Assembly: GCF_050624435.1 (NCBI RefSeq)
Contig: NC_134539.1
Location: 147,413,525-147,477,524 of the forward strand
Direction of reading: 5' to 3'
DNA from: Tenrec ecaudatus
Taxonomy: Eukaryota > Chordata > Mammalia > Afrosoricida > Tenrecidae
DNA length: 64,000 bases
Shown here: in pieces, positions 1 through 10,805 of the stretch
Numbering within the stretch: position 1 is the stretch's first letter
How the letters are laid out: every line of letters starts with the position of its first letter
Made by a program: the position numbers and the translations under genes
Notes under the pieces: generated by a model
Told to the model about the DNA's origin: nothing
Seen by the model: the letters and a program-made list of their open reading frames with translations, nothing else
Database searches by the model: none

Positions 1-66
1 GGGTCACTACCATGTGAGGAACTGTATGAAAGGGTCACCGCATTAGGGAGGCAGAGAACCACTGCT
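1..66 (+). mobile_element. SPIN (hAT) element, 3' end, cut by the window edge
   Basis: The sequence matches the end of non-autonomous SPIN elements (gaggaactgtatgaaaggg, then cattaggga) and ends in the terminal inverted repeat gagaaccactgct. Confidence 0.8.
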
Positions 67-100
67 CTAAATTATAAAGCCAACCATTGAGTGTCATGAA

Positions 101-225
101 GGAACCCTGGCAGTATGCACTGCCCGCCTTGGAAACCCACAGGGGCAGTTCTCCTCTGTCCTGTAGGGTCACTATGAGTCAGGATCGACTCGATGGCAGT
201 AAGTTGGGGTCTTTCGGGTGAATTG
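101..225 (+). repeat. AfroSINE, internally deleted
   Basis: The head ggaaccctggcagta joins the tail aaacccacaggggcagttct, ending gactcgatggcagt. Confidence 0.75.
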
Positions 226-574
226 GGTGTAATGAACCTAGCTTTCATCAAGTCAGCCAGGGTGACCTTTTTAACCCTGCCCTTCTCCTGCTGAAGTGCT
301 TTCTAGAACCACACTGCTCTCTAGTGGAAGGGATCCCCTTTCTAAATTCCTGCAGGCTGCCACCGGATCTGCCTTCTGGGTCTCTCCAGCCTCGTCTCTG
401 CCCTCCTTCCCCTGCTCCAGCAACGTTCTCGCCCTTTGCTCTGCCTTCACTGTCCTTCCTTAGGCCTCAGCTAGCAGAGAGTTGCTCTTCTGCTGAAATA
501 GCCTCTGAGGAGACAGGTCCTCTCTGATCATCCCACCTGCAGTCACTTCCTTTGTCACTCTGTCCTCTGTCCTC

Positions 575-775
575 CAGTTGCCATTGAGTTCACTCTGACT
601 CACAGCGACCCCTTGTGTGTCAGAGTAGAACTGGACTCTCTAGGGTTTTCAATGGCAAATTGATGAAGTAATTAACAGGTCATTCTTCCAAAGTATCTTT
701 GGGTAGGCTTGAAACACCCACCCACCATTCGGTTAGCAGTCTGGGGCATTAACAAGTTTTACTACTCAGCATCTT
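575..775 (-). repeat. AfroSINE
   Basis: gttgccattgagttcactct through cgaccccttgtgtgtcagag to the tRNA-like ggttagcagtctggggca. Confidence 0.78.
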
Positions 776-818
776 CCCAGCAAATGATTTTAAATGATCA
801 AACTTGATTAGGCTCTCA

Positions 819-1010
819 AAGGACCCCTGGTGGCACAATGGATTGCCTGTTAGGTTATTCACCACAAAGTCAGCATTTCAAACCCACCAATCTCTCCAAG
901 GGAGAAAGAAGAGGCTGTCTGCTCCTGTGGAGATTTAAAGTCGCAAAAACCCAATTTCTCGCCCTTCCTCTAAGGCAGTTACTCTGAGTCAGAATCAACT
1001 TGATTGCAGT
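819..1010 (+). repeat. AfroSINE
   Basis: tRNA-like head ggacccctggtggcacaatg, B-box-like region near 870, tail tcagaatcaacttgattgca. It ends about 230 bp before exon a of the + gene. Confidence 0.8.
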
Positions 1011-1236
1011 GGGTGTGGTAGATGAGGACCGAGTTTTTTGTCTAGCGGATTCCATACACAGCCAAGAAATTCCATTACAGCCAAGAAATCCCAACAGGCA
1101 GGTGTAGTCCATCCCGTGGGGCCATCGTGAGTTCAAATTGATTCCATGACACACAACCATCACAAGGACGTGTTGACGAAATAAGGAAAGGCAAACAGGG
1201 AGAATGGGACTTGAAAGAGAGCGTCTGTCCCTACAG

Positions 1237-1397
1237 GTGCTGCTACAAGGGAGCAGTGGTGGAGATGCCATGGGGTTCCTGGGGTACTGTCCTCAGGAGA
1301 ACGCGCTGTGGCCCAACATGACGGTGAGGGAGCACCTGGACGTGTACGCTGCGGTGAAGGGGCTGAAGAAAGACGATGCCAAGGTCGCCATCACCCG
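1237..1397 (+). CDS. ABCA6/8/9/10-type gene exon a (Q-loop)
   Basis: 161 bp. The acceptor is ctacag before 1237 and the donor is gtacct after 1397. It begins in phase 0 with [10 protein letters not shown], carries the Q-loop [11 protein letters not shown], and ends with two bases of an Arg codon. The ABCA5 counterpart is 41672-41847 (176 bp). Confidence 0.93.
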
Positions 1398-4300
1398 GTA
1401 CCTGTGGGCAGTTATAGACGGGGGAGTGGGGAGTGTAGGGGAAGTGGACAAGGGAACAGAGGGGAGAATGCTCCAAAGGGAGACCCTAAACCCCACCCCA
1501 GGTCTCACCAGGGAGATTTGCCATGAGACACTGGTTTCCTAGATTTCAAAGTGTAAATTTTTCCTATATGGAGTATGGAAAGGTAAAGGGGGGTGGTGTG
1601 GGAGAGTGGAATAAAGCAAATGTTCAATGGAAGCATTTATCAAAAATACTAACATCGAAGCATAAAAATGGGACAATTGCCACAGAGTTGATTCCTGACT
1701 CCTGGTCATCCATCTGCCAGAGTAGAACTGTGTTCCACAGGGCTTTCAGCAATCGCCAGGCCTTTCTTCCGCAGGGCTGCTGTGTGAATCAAACCATTAA
1801 CCCTTCATTAGCAGCCAAGTGATGTTTAAAAATAATGATAATAATTTTTTTTCACAGAGCAACTACTTGGGTGGGTATCATAACGTGTACTTAGATTTTT
1901 TTTTCAAATAAAACTCTTTGCATGGGGGGTTGGGGTGAAGGGAAAGAGGTATCAAAGGCCAAGAAGAAGGTGCCAGACCTTTATTTCTGAGCTGTGCCCA
2001 CTGTGATCCTGCTCCTACTGGCACCTTTCTCCCTTCATATTCTTCATGGTCAAGACCACAGAACTTAAGGCTCTATTGTGTTTCTACCAGGTTAGTGGAA
2101 GCGTTCAAGCTGCAGGACCAGCTGAAGGTGCCCGCGAAGGCCTTATCCGAGGGGGTCAAGCGGAAGGTAGGAGCGGGGCTCAGGGTCCCTCCCCAGCGCT
2201 CACAGACAGGGCCTGACCGAGCCCCTCTCGTTCCAGTTGTGCTTCGTGCTGAGTGTGCTGGGGGGCCCAGCGGTGATGCTGCTGGACGAGCCATCCACGG
2301 GGATGGACCCCGAAGGGCAGCAGCAGATGTGGTGAGCACAGTGACCATGGGGAATGTGTGAATTGTTTTTATTCTGCAAACATCGTCCCTCGAATCGTTT
2401 CTAGGAGTAGAACGAGTTGTCAAGATAATCTCATTAGTACAACTCATAGTTCAAAACCAAACTAAAGAGTTCACGGCGAGTATTGTAATCGCTCCTTTGG
2501 CTTTTGTTAGGTGGAGATGACGGTGCAATGGTTGTGTGTGTAGCCCAGTGTGCTCTCTCACACACAACACTCTCTTCGTGTGGATCTAGACTCTATCGCC
2601 CATTGCGGCGGCAGCCACCATGAACTCAGACACTGAACTCATGTACCATATTCATGGTTAAAGAGTGCGCTAACGACGTGAACAGGGTGCAGTACAGAGG
2701 AGAAATGATCAGGGTTCAGTTTTTCTGTTAGAACACGGTACAACGTTCTTCAAAGGTTACTCATCAATGCCCCAAGGGCCTGCCACCCCGCTGTTTAAGT
2801 GTCAACCCAAAGGCATTCCGCTCAGGCTCTGTGGGTCAGCCAACCCAAGTTTCCCAAATGAATGCTCAGAGCGCCCTTCCCCAGTCAGTTGCAGTCTGAA
2901 AGCACTCAGCTCCACCTCTGTGGGTCAGCAAGCCCAGCTCCTCTAGTTAAGAACCCAGAACCACCCCCTACCCCAAGCCAGCCTCCGGCACAAACACACT
3001 CAGCTTCCTTGCTCTCGGGCTGGGAAACTCACCGTCTGTCTATGCTCTGGTTCCTGGTTCTTCTGCTGCTGCTCCTCCGTCCCTCCTCGTCCCTCCTCGT
3101 CCCTCGTCAGATGGCAGAGCTGTCTCCTGGATTAAGGAGGTTCACTGTGCCAGGGATCTTGGGGTCCAGAGAACCTGCTCTGCTCCAGGTTCTCCCTCGC
3201 TGTGAGAACCCCTCCCTCCTGCCGCTCAGAGCTCACTTTGTACCCAGCCAGATCCCAAGCCAATGAAGCCTGTCAACAATTACCCACAGGTGACCCCTAT
3301 CAGCATCTTCCCCTCTGACCTAGACCCAGGCCAGAGAGGGCTGTTGGGTGAGAGTTAGAGACTGGAGAGAAGAGGTACATCAAATAATTCACTGGTCTGT
3401 ACACGGCCACACAGTCGCTAATGGTGAGCATGAGCCTGTCTGAGGACCCTTCCAAGCACACATGGAAAGATGCAGGCATTTTACTATGAGTTTTGGAAGC
3501 CCTATGGCAGCGGTTCTCAACCTTCCTCATGCTGCGACCCTCTCATACATCTTCATTGCTACTTCATCACTGTCATTTTGCTAATGTTAGGAATCAGGCG
3601 ACCCTGTGAAAGGGTCGTGGGACCCCCAAAGGGGTCCCAACCCACAGGTTGAGAACCGCTGCCCTCTGGTGTTACATTGCAAAGGGAGAGGTTTGTGGGC
3701 CAGGAGCTTTGTGTGTCCATGCTGTGTACTTGTGTTCTTCCTGTGACCACGCCTGGCACGGCCTTTGTAGTTGGCATTCACTGCTGCTCCATATTTCTCG
3801 CTCAGCACTACGACCTAATAAGCAGTCTGTCCTTCAAACCAACACCTCCCTGCTAGGGCGGCTGCGGGTGTCGGCTGCCTTCACCCAGAGGCCCCTTCCT
3901 CCCCCTTGACTCTTAGCTTGCAGAACCTTAACGCTTTGCCGAGTGATTCACATTCGTGCCAGTTAAAAATGCCTTTCTCCATCCTTTCTTGGATTAGTTA
4001 AAGGACTTCTCGTAATGGCAAGAGTCCCCATTTCATTATAGGCAGGCGATCCGGGCCACCATCCACAACACGGAGCGGGGCGCCCTCCTGACCACCCACT
4101 ACATGGCCGAGGCTGAGGCCGTCTGCGACCGTGTGGCCATCATGGTGTCAGGGAGGCTCAGGTGGGTGCTGGTCTGCCCCCCAGGGAGCGGGATGGGAGA
4201 GTTTCTCTGGGGAGGGGAAAGGGTCCCGTGGGCAGTGGGAGCTCCTGCCCACAGAGCCGGCCTGGAGGCAATGTAGGCGGCCATCAGTGCCCTCCAGCCT

Positions 4301-5519
4301 GGCACCCGCGCTCTGCTCTCCTCCTGCCCCCAGATGCATCGGCTCCATCCAACACCTGAAAAGCAAGTTTGGCAAAGATTACCTGCTGGAGGTGAAGGTG
4401 AAGACCCCTGAGCAGCTGGAGCCCCTCCACGCTGAGATTCTGAAGTTCTTCCCGCAGGCTGCTCGCCAGGAGAGGTACAGACAGACAGATGGGGGTTTGA
4501 TTGAGACCCGTTACCTGCTTCTCCTGTTCAGCTGCATGGATCTGCAGTCACTTGGGATCACGTTGAGCCAAAAGATACTTTTAAAAGAAACAAAAAGAAG
4601 GGAATCTTTTGTCGTTGGTGGTGGATAGGTCCCATGTGGATCAGAGGACAGGACTGACTGGGAACTCCTGGGGCCCGGCAGCCTGTCCGGGTTTTCTGTC
4701 TGTCTGTGTGGCTAAGCCTCTCACACTTCCCAAAGGAGACACTGCCGTTTTCCAGATGAGGGAAATGAGGGGCTGGCCTTTATGAGGACATTGATTGATG
4801 GAATCCCCCTCCTTGCCATCGAGTCAATGCCGACTCCTGGCGACCCCCAGGGCAGAGTAGAACTGCCTCTGTGCGTTGCTGAGACGGTAACTCTTTACGG
4901 AGGTGCGGCTGGTGGTTTTGAACGGCCGACCTAGTGGATTGCAGCCCAACGCATAACCACGATGCCAGCAGGGATTTTCTGATGGAATTACTATCTTTCA
5001 GAATAAGATCCATGGTGCAACTACACAGGAAGTAAGCCGCCAGGGAACTCCCTGCACCCACAGTTGAGGGATAAGCAGAAAGTGGTCACTAAAAAGTGCG
5101 TTACAGAGCGAAGTACAGACGATCCGTGGCGTCAACTTGACTTGTACAGTTAAACCGTTGTCAGCAGATCCCCCCTAGGATACATACAGGGCCTGATCTG
5201 GTGTCCAGGATTTCCTGCCTTTGTTATTTATATTGTTTTATTTGGAGTTTGTACAGATTAGGGAATGTCTCCAAGGTGTTAGGTCTTTGGGGGTCACCCT
5301 GTTGAAGTTGTGCTATATGTTTTTTCGTTTATTGGTATATAAACCCAGGACTGATGCACCTACAGAGATAGCAAGTTCAATAAGGGATTTGGGGCCAAGG
5401 GGGTACACTGGTGGTGGGGAGAAGGGAGATGATGTGAAGGAGTCCATGTAGATAAGTAATACTTGGAAAGTGATTGTGGTAGCAAATGTACAATTCTGCT
5501 GCCTATGGTTGAACTAAAG

Positions 5520-5584
<65 letters not shown>

Positions 5585-8501
5585 AACTAATAATAATAAT
5601 AACTCAAATAAAAGAAGAAAAAAATCAACAGATAGTTGGGACATATGGCAGAGCTCACCAGTGGCTGAACCAGGGTGTAACCCTAATGATTTTATTCCAA
5701 AGAGGTCACTATTTTCAATCATATAAGATCCCCAGTGGGTGGCATCATCCTTAAGAAAAGCAGAAGGGAAAAATTCAAAGAGTGTCTTTGGTGAATATGC
5801 TCACATTCACAGCAGAAGCCGTCAGAACAAGGAGCTGGTGAAAAACTAAATGATGCGGTGGGATAATGGATTTCCTCCGTGAAGCAGAGCAGAAAAGTGA
5901 TGCTGTAACTCATGGTGCAACTCACTACTGAAGACAGATCTAACCTGAACATCAGGAACGGCAGGGAGTGAGTGCCAGGACTGAGAGCCATGGCCCCATG
6001 AATATATGCCTGCAGCTCATGCAGTGAAATCACAGTTTTCCTGGTTTGCAAAGGATAAACATTTATCAGAAGTTCAAACTCACACAACCAACTCCATGTG
6101 AAAGGGTGCGAATGCAATAGAGACCCAAAATCCACATGTAAGATCATGGGACAGTCCCTCACAGAAGGGCCACACAGAAAGGATGATAAATCCAGGGTGC
6201 GGTAGGGCACTGATGAACCACACAACTACCCTCTAGTTCTTTAAGATTTCCTCCCCTTACGATTACGGGCTTTATGTGTTTGACCTCATTAATCCTGTTT
6301 GATTTGCATATGTTCATGAGTATATTTAAGATCATTCAGTACATGGAAGTACGGAATAGTTCCTTAAGGATACGGGATGAGAGAGGGGGGAGAGGGGAAA
6401 GGGGGTTTATAGCATTGATAAGCCCACGTGATGGATTTGAACAACAGAATGGTATGGAAATGGTTTATATTGGAATGTGTAAGAGTTAGGTCCATAAAAA
6501 TAGTATTCAAAAACAAAACATCAGCCATCAAAAACTCTAAGAAGCACAATTCTACGCCGAGACACATACAGGGGCATGGTAGGCTGTTCACTCACATCAG
6601 GTAGACTCTTGTTTAGACAGATGGGGACCCGAGAGGTGCTGCAGTCAGCTCGCACCTGCCATACACTCGCTCAGCCTCCTTCTCCTCCTCTGCCAGGTAC
6701 TCCTCCCTGCTGGTCTATAAGCTGCCGGTGGAGGACATTCGGCCTTTATCCCAGGCTTTCTTCAAATTGGAGACAGGTGAGCGTGATGGGTGAGAGATGG
6801 AATCACCAGAGACAGGTTATTCCCTTCCATGAGGTAATCCAGCTCCATGATAAAAAGAGATGTGACCTAATGAGCTCAACTTTAGGAGCACAAACCCAAG
6901 AAGGCAGGGGATCCTGCGAGTATAAATGGGTGTGTGCAGATCAGCGGGTGGAGAGATTTCACTTTCATTTTGTATGGTTTTCTAATATTCTTTTCCACTA
7001 TGTCATGGCCATGCACACATATGTACAAAATAATTCAAAACTCAGTTGTATCTTTGGTCATGAACGGAGACTACCTTCGTTGGAAGCCTCAAACTCAAAA
7101 CAAACACAAGTTCACTCCCATGGAGTCCATGCTGATGCTTAGTGACTCTATAGGACAGTGGAGAACTGCCCCTGTGGGTTTCCAAGACTGGCGTTCTTTA
7201 ATAAGAGCAGAAAGACTCATCTTCCTGCTGCCAGGAGGGTCTCCAAACAACCAAACTCAGTGCCATCGAGTGGAAGCCTACTCACAGCATGCAGATTCAA
7301 AAATTAAATTGACTAGAGGCTTGGATATTTGCATAGAGACGTGGCTGTTGATGAAGACACCAGCCTCGGCCAATAAGTGTCTTGAACCTCTTGAACTTTT
7401 GAGCTGGCCAGCTGTCACCAGGTTCTTTGCTACCCTACCTTGTGACCACAGCTCATCTGAACTCCCTTCCTGGGCTGTTTCCACTGTCACTGCTCAGTGA
7501 TGTCCGTGTGACTTGTCCTCTGCCTAGGAAAGAGACTCACAATCCTGGCTCTAGAAAAGGCTCAGCTGACTCTTGTTGATGGTACCTAGGGTCGCAGTGA
7601 CTCATCTTTTTTCCATCCTCTGAGTTGAGCAGCCCCATGTTCAGGTTCCATGTCCTCCTGATGGACTCTGTGGCCAGGAGTGGCCTGGCACCATTAGTGA
7701 CATCTTTCCAGAGCCAGATTCCTCTCAGGGCTCTCCGTGCCCTTCCCAGTCCATTCTGGTCAATGAGGAGGGTTTCCAGCTCAATTCAGGGATGCTGAGA
7801 TGGCTTCTGAAAGCGATCTGAAAGGATGTCTGTTCCCTAGACAACCCAGGATATCTTTCTAATTTCCTGGTGCTTCCTTTTTCAAAAGTTTGGCCCTCCT
7901 ATGTCCTTTTGCTACTGTGCGCAAGGTGCTAAAATGCTGGCTGACATACAAGAGGGGAAGACATCTCAGCGTTGCCTCCTCTTATAACTGCAGCCCTCTG
8001 ATCCTGCCCCACACAGAAGCCTAATACAAGCATCCCATCCCTGAACATATGCTGTGGTATATTTTCAATGGAATGATGTCTTTACGTCACCAAGGATTGC
8101 TGCTTTCACCTGTTTGTTCAAAATTTTGAGTATCATTTATACTACAAGTCAGCTTATCAGACCAGCTGGTAATAAAAGACATGACCCTCTAACATTCACT
8201 CATCTTTGTGCAGTTAAGCAGAACTTCGACCTGGAGGAGTACAGCCTGTCTCAGTCCACCCTGGAACAGGTGGGTCCTTGTAGTTATTTTCCATCAGCCA
8301 CGAAACAGTAATGAATTCCTGACACATCTTCTTTCCGCTCACTCAGTCACCGGAGACCATGTAATGGTCCTCTCTCTCTCTTTGTTCCTTTGGCCCCTTC
8401 AGGTTTTCCTGGAACTCTCCAAGGAGCAGGAGTTGCATGATTTCGATGAAGAAATTGATCCTTCCTTGAAGTGGAAGCTCCTTTCCAATGATGAGCCTTA
8501 A
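1237..8501 (+). CDS. ABCA6/8/9/10-type ABC transporter, C-terminal 275 residues, eight exons
   Basis: ABC subfamily A full transporters are membrane proteins that move or flip lipids using ATP. Eight exons join in frame (161+76+95+120+141+80+56+99 bp) to a TAA at 8499-8501. The product starts at the Q-loop of the second nucleotide-binding domain ([11 protein letters not shown]). It continues with a degenerate signature (LSEGVKRK), Walker B ([12 protein letters not shown]), the H-loop ([17 protein letters not shown]) and a tail ending [10 protein letters not shown]...WKLLSNDEP. Walker A would be in the exon just left of the window. All splice sites are AG...GT and no frame is broken. The tail and signature fit the ABCA8/ABCA9/ABCA10 group, but I cannot choose between these paralogues from a partial protein, so no symbol is given. 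Third codon positions are very GC-rich (27 of 31 in the Walker B exon). Confidence 0.94.
1690..1812 (-). repeat. AfroSINE fragment
   Basis: ccagagtagaactgtgttcc and ctgtgtgaatcaaaccatta follow the reverse SINE order. Confidence 0.65.
2091..2166 (+). CDS. ABCA6/8/9/10-type gene exon b (signature)
   Basis: 76 bp between tttctaccag and gtaggagc. It encodes [20 protein letters not shown] then GVKRK. The ABC signature is LSEGV in place of the usual LSGGQ, a variant seen in this ABCA subgroup. It has the same length as the ABCA5 exon 41225-41300. Confidence 0.94.
2237..2331 (+). CDS. ABCA6/8/9/10-type gene exon c (Walker B)
   Basis: 95 bp between ttccag and gtgagc, only 70 bp after exon b. It encodes [20 protein letters not shown] then [11 protein letters not shown], which contains the Walker B aspartate-glutamate pair and the D-loop. 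The final Trp codon is split across the intron. It has the same length as ABCA5 exon 41002-41096. Confidence 0.95.
3508..3661 (-). mobile_element. SPIN (hAT) non-autonomous element, complete
   Basis: The element is 154 bp, bounded by terminal inverted repeats cagcggttctcaacc and ggttgagaaccgctg. The flanking 8-bp target duplications are ccctatgg (3500-3507) and ccctctgg (3662-3669), with one mismatch. It sits in the intron between exons c and d of the first gene. SPIN is known to have entered several tetrapod lineages horizontally. Confidence 0.9.
4042..4161 (+). CDS. ABCA6/8/9/10-type gene exon d (H-loop)
   Basis: 120 bp between cattatag and gtgggt. It encodes [20 protein letters not shown] then [19 protein letters not shown]. 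The conserved H-loop histidine follows TT. Same length as ABCA5 exon 37973-38092. Confidence 0.95.
4334..4474 (+). CDS. ABCA6/8/9/10-type gene exon e
   Basis: 141 bp between cccccag and gtacag. It encodes [20 protein letters not shown] and the following [19 protein letters not shown], ending PQAARQE with a split Arg. This is the region after the ATPase core, typical of ABCA C-termini. Confidence 0.93.
4797..4976 (-). repeat. AfroSINE
   Basis: ttgccatcgagtcaatgccg, cagagtagaactgcctctgt and tgcagcccaacgcataacca in reverse SINE order. Confidence 0.85.
5180..5640 (+). other. Unclassified retroposon-like stretch
   Basis: The sequence ends in an AT microsatellite and an A-rich segment, suggesting a retroposed 3' end, but I do not recognise the family. 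It sits in the intron between exons e and f of the + gene. Confidence 0.3.
5522..5580. repeat. (TA)n microsatellite
   Basis: About 29 perfect TA units, followed by an A-rich tail with aataataataataa. It is at the end of an unclassified retroposon-like stretch. Confidence 0.97.
6095..6260 (+). mobile_element. Diverged fragment of the L1-type 3' region
   Basis: tagagacccaaaatccacat, cctcacagaagggccaca and aactaccctctagttcttta follow the order of the post-module segment of the family, with more mismatches than the other copies. It is likely an older member. Confidence 0.5.
6697..6776 (+). CDS. ABCA6/8/9/10-type gene exon f
   Basis: 80 bp between tgccag and gtgagc. It encodes [20 protein letters not shown] then FFKLET. 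Same length as ABCA5 exon 34352-34431, which encodes a clearly homologous [20 protein letters not shown]. Confidence 0.95.
7106..7290 (-). repeat. AfroSINE fragments
   Basis: gaactgcccctgtgggtttc and caggagggtctccaa, followed by the start of a second copy at 7255 (cactcagtgccatcgagtgg-like). Confidence 0.6.
7520..8200. other. Intron, nothing recognised
   Basis: The intron before exon g has no repeat or conserved motif I can name. Confidence 0.5.
8214..8269 (+). CDS. ABCA6/8/9/10-type gene exon g
   Basis: 56 bp between ttgtgcag and gtgggt. It encodes [18 protein letters not shown]. It has the same length and phases as ABCA5 exon 32877-32932. Confidence 0.95.
8403..8501 (+). CDS. ABCA6/8/9/10-type gene terminal coding exon
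   Basis: 99 bp after cccttcag. It encodes [20 protein letters not shown] then [12 protein letters not shown] and TAA at 8499-8501. The acidic tail is typical of this ABCA group. Confidence 0.95.
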   Translation, partial: VFLELSKEQELHDFDEEIDPSLKWKLLSNDEP

Positions 8502-8812
8502 AGTCCCCAAATGCTCATGGGCACTGTCCAAGTCCATGGCCGCTTTTTAAAGACATATATTTTTATAACACGACTCTCCTGTTTTCAGATACTATATTTT
8601 AAACACTGAGATGGCTCTTCATGAGTCATAATTATTATATCCTTATTTTACTCAGAAATACTGTTAAGGTGCTGGGTGGAGTAGAGGGTGGAGGATGGGA
8701 GGAGGGGTAAAGTGGGGTGCAGCCAGACCTCGCAGTCACCGCTTCTGTGTCACTGCAGGTCAGGGTTTCATATTCTCTATAATGCTGAATAAAGAGCTTC
8801 TTTTGTAAGATT
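8502..8812 (+). other. 3' UTR of the ABCA6/8/9/10-type gene
   Basis: This is the sequence from the stop codon to about 20 bp past the AATAAA at 8788-8793. The poly(A) end is an inference, since no transcript data are available here. The stretch has no recognisable interspersed repeat. Confidence 0.6.
8788..8793 (+). terminator. Polyadenylation signal AATAAA
   Basis: A canonical AATAAA lies 287 bp after the stop codon, followed by a T-rich stretch (cttcttttgt). It is the first AATAAA downstream of the stop. Confidence 0.65.
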
Positions 8813-8829
8813 AGGTAAGTCTCTAAGTC

Positions 8830-10330
8830 TGATCAATCTTTATTTGTTTAAAATTCTTTATTTGCTTTTAATCATAGCTTCAAGACACTTTTTACTCCCT
8901 AACCTGACTGGAAAGCCCATGTAGTTACTCTTCTGGAAATTTAGTTCAGATGGAGTAAGTTGGTGATAGAGTAAGACGTTAAGTGACCATAGTAAAAAAT
9001 CACAGTTTTAAAAAAAACAGAATTCAGTGTGTTTTCTCATGGCAAATCAGTTCCCATCATTTTCCACCATGGTTCATGCTGACCCCAGGCAAAGTAGAAC
9101 TGTCCTCCTGTGAAAACGAAATGATGTGGGAACCACATCTGATCTCCTTTGAAACACAAAAGCAAAGGAGAATCCATCTCCACTCCAGTCCAAGGACAAA
9201 TACCAGCTTCCCACCTACATCCGTCTTTCGCCCTAGTTGGACACCAACCATCCCTCCTAAAGGAGACACTAACTGGATTAATGGCTTCTTTGATTTGGGA
9301 GGTGGGGGTTGGAGGGAGAGCTAATAACAATGTGTATGAAATGAAGAAAATGCTCTACGGTTGATTGTGATGGTGGTTGCATGACTCTTAAATAAATCCA
9401 AACCAATGAGCTGAATGAACGACGTACATGAATTATATGTTATCAGAACTGAAACAAAAATGTGTCCCAAACCCATCCACATGTCTCCATCTCACTGCTC
9501 CTGCCCTAGTCTAAGCTGCCATCCTCCCCCGATTTCTGTAGTAACCTCTGCACTGTAGAGTCTCCATAGTTCCTGTACCCCATCCTGTTCCCTGTATTTA
9601 AATTTTTACACAACAACCACAATTGAAGTCATGTCACTCATCTACCCTTTAAAAACCTACTGTTGCACTAAGAACGTCCACGTGCATCCAGGCTTACAGA
9701 TGCCAATACACTGTGACCTCTGCCCATCTCACGGAGACTCCAGCCACATCAGCCTTCATTGTGTTCCTTATACAGACAAAGGCTGTCCCTAACACAGGAC
9801 CTGTGATTCCTATCTCCTGCTTTGATGGTCACCTGCCTGGCTCCGGATTGTCTTTTGGGTCTCACCTGTACAGTCTCCTCCTCAAAATATACCTCCCTGT
9901 GACCACCCCGTCTTAAAACATCCTCAAAATTCTTATGTGTGAGCCAGCCTATTATTCCAGCCACTATGTCCAGCTATTAAGTTGAAGGCCTTCCTCTTTT
10001 GCACTGAACTTCTACTTTAAGAAGCACCGTGTCCCTTTTCGCGGACTGGGTTCTCTTGGCAACATGTTCCTGTGAAATAAAGTCTCACCATGTTCATGTC
10101 TAAAGCGCATTCTAGCTATACAGATTTGCTTGTTGTTCCGGTGGTCCCAGTATTTTCAATACTCTTCAACAGCATCATTCCAAGACATAAACTCTTCTCC
10201 GATCTCCCTTATTAATTACTCAGCTTTCACATGCATAGGAGCTAATCGAAAACACCATGATTGCAGTTGTGTAGACCTTAGTCCCCAAAGTGCTTTTGCT
10301 CCTTGAAAAGATCTTTTTCAGCAGTGCCAG
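8830..10330. other. Intergenic, nothing firm
   Basis: Faint SINE-like words occur near 9060-9120 and an L1-tail-like stretch near 9290-9450, both too diverged to call. Confidence 0.4.
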
Positions 10331-10337
10331 TCAGTGC

Positions 10338-10512
10338 TTACTCATACCTACCCTTCAGAACAGAGCAGAACTGGTCCTTGGGTTTCTGAGACTCCACATT
10401 TTTCAATTGGAGCAAGCAATCCCATCTTTCTCCTGTAGAGTGGCTGATGGGTTTGAACCAACAACCTTGCTATTAGCAGCCCAATACTTAACAATCACCC
10501 TCATAGGAGACC
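10338..10512 (-). repeat. AfroSINE
   Basis: cagagcagaactggtccttg, gtggctgatgggtttgaacc and ttagcagcccaatacttaac in reverse SINE order. Confidence 0.8.
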
Positions 10513-10734
10513 TTAATTTTCTCTGAAATACATAGCACCTATGTGCCAAGCATTAATGAAGTTACAGAAATATCAAAACAATATTAATCAAACATCTTCA
10601 GTCTCTCAGACACTCACCTTCAAGAAAGCCATGGAAAATCTCCATTGCTTTTAATTCCATTTTTTTCGACTTTTTTTTCTGCCAAATTTTTGGGCTTGTA
10701 TTTTCAGACCTGTGACCTATAAGACCATTCAATA

Positions 10735-10805
10735 AGATAGATAGATAGATAGATAATTGATTGATATAGATATATACATACATATATATATATACATACA
10801 CACAG
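10735..10805. repeat. (GATA)n / (TA)n simple repeats
   Basis: gatagatagatagatagata, then alternating TA and CATA units, directly before the mariner copy. Confidence 0.95.

Noticed and set aside
870-1271. 133-codon minus-strand ORF overlapping exon a of the + gene
   Set aside because: It runs across an AfroSINE and antisense to a clear ABCA exon, and has no recognisable domain.
5463-5726. ORFs with long Tyr-Ile runs
   Set aside because: They are translations of the (TA)n microsatellite.
5719-6225. 168-codon minus-strand ORF
   Set aside because: It spans diverged L1-type sequence and intron, with no domain, no splice context and ordinary chance length for the composition.
6576-7500. Two 188-codon ORFs overlapping exon f
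   Set aside because: They include the true 80-bp exon but read through its donor into intron and SINE sequence. Only the spliced exon is supported.
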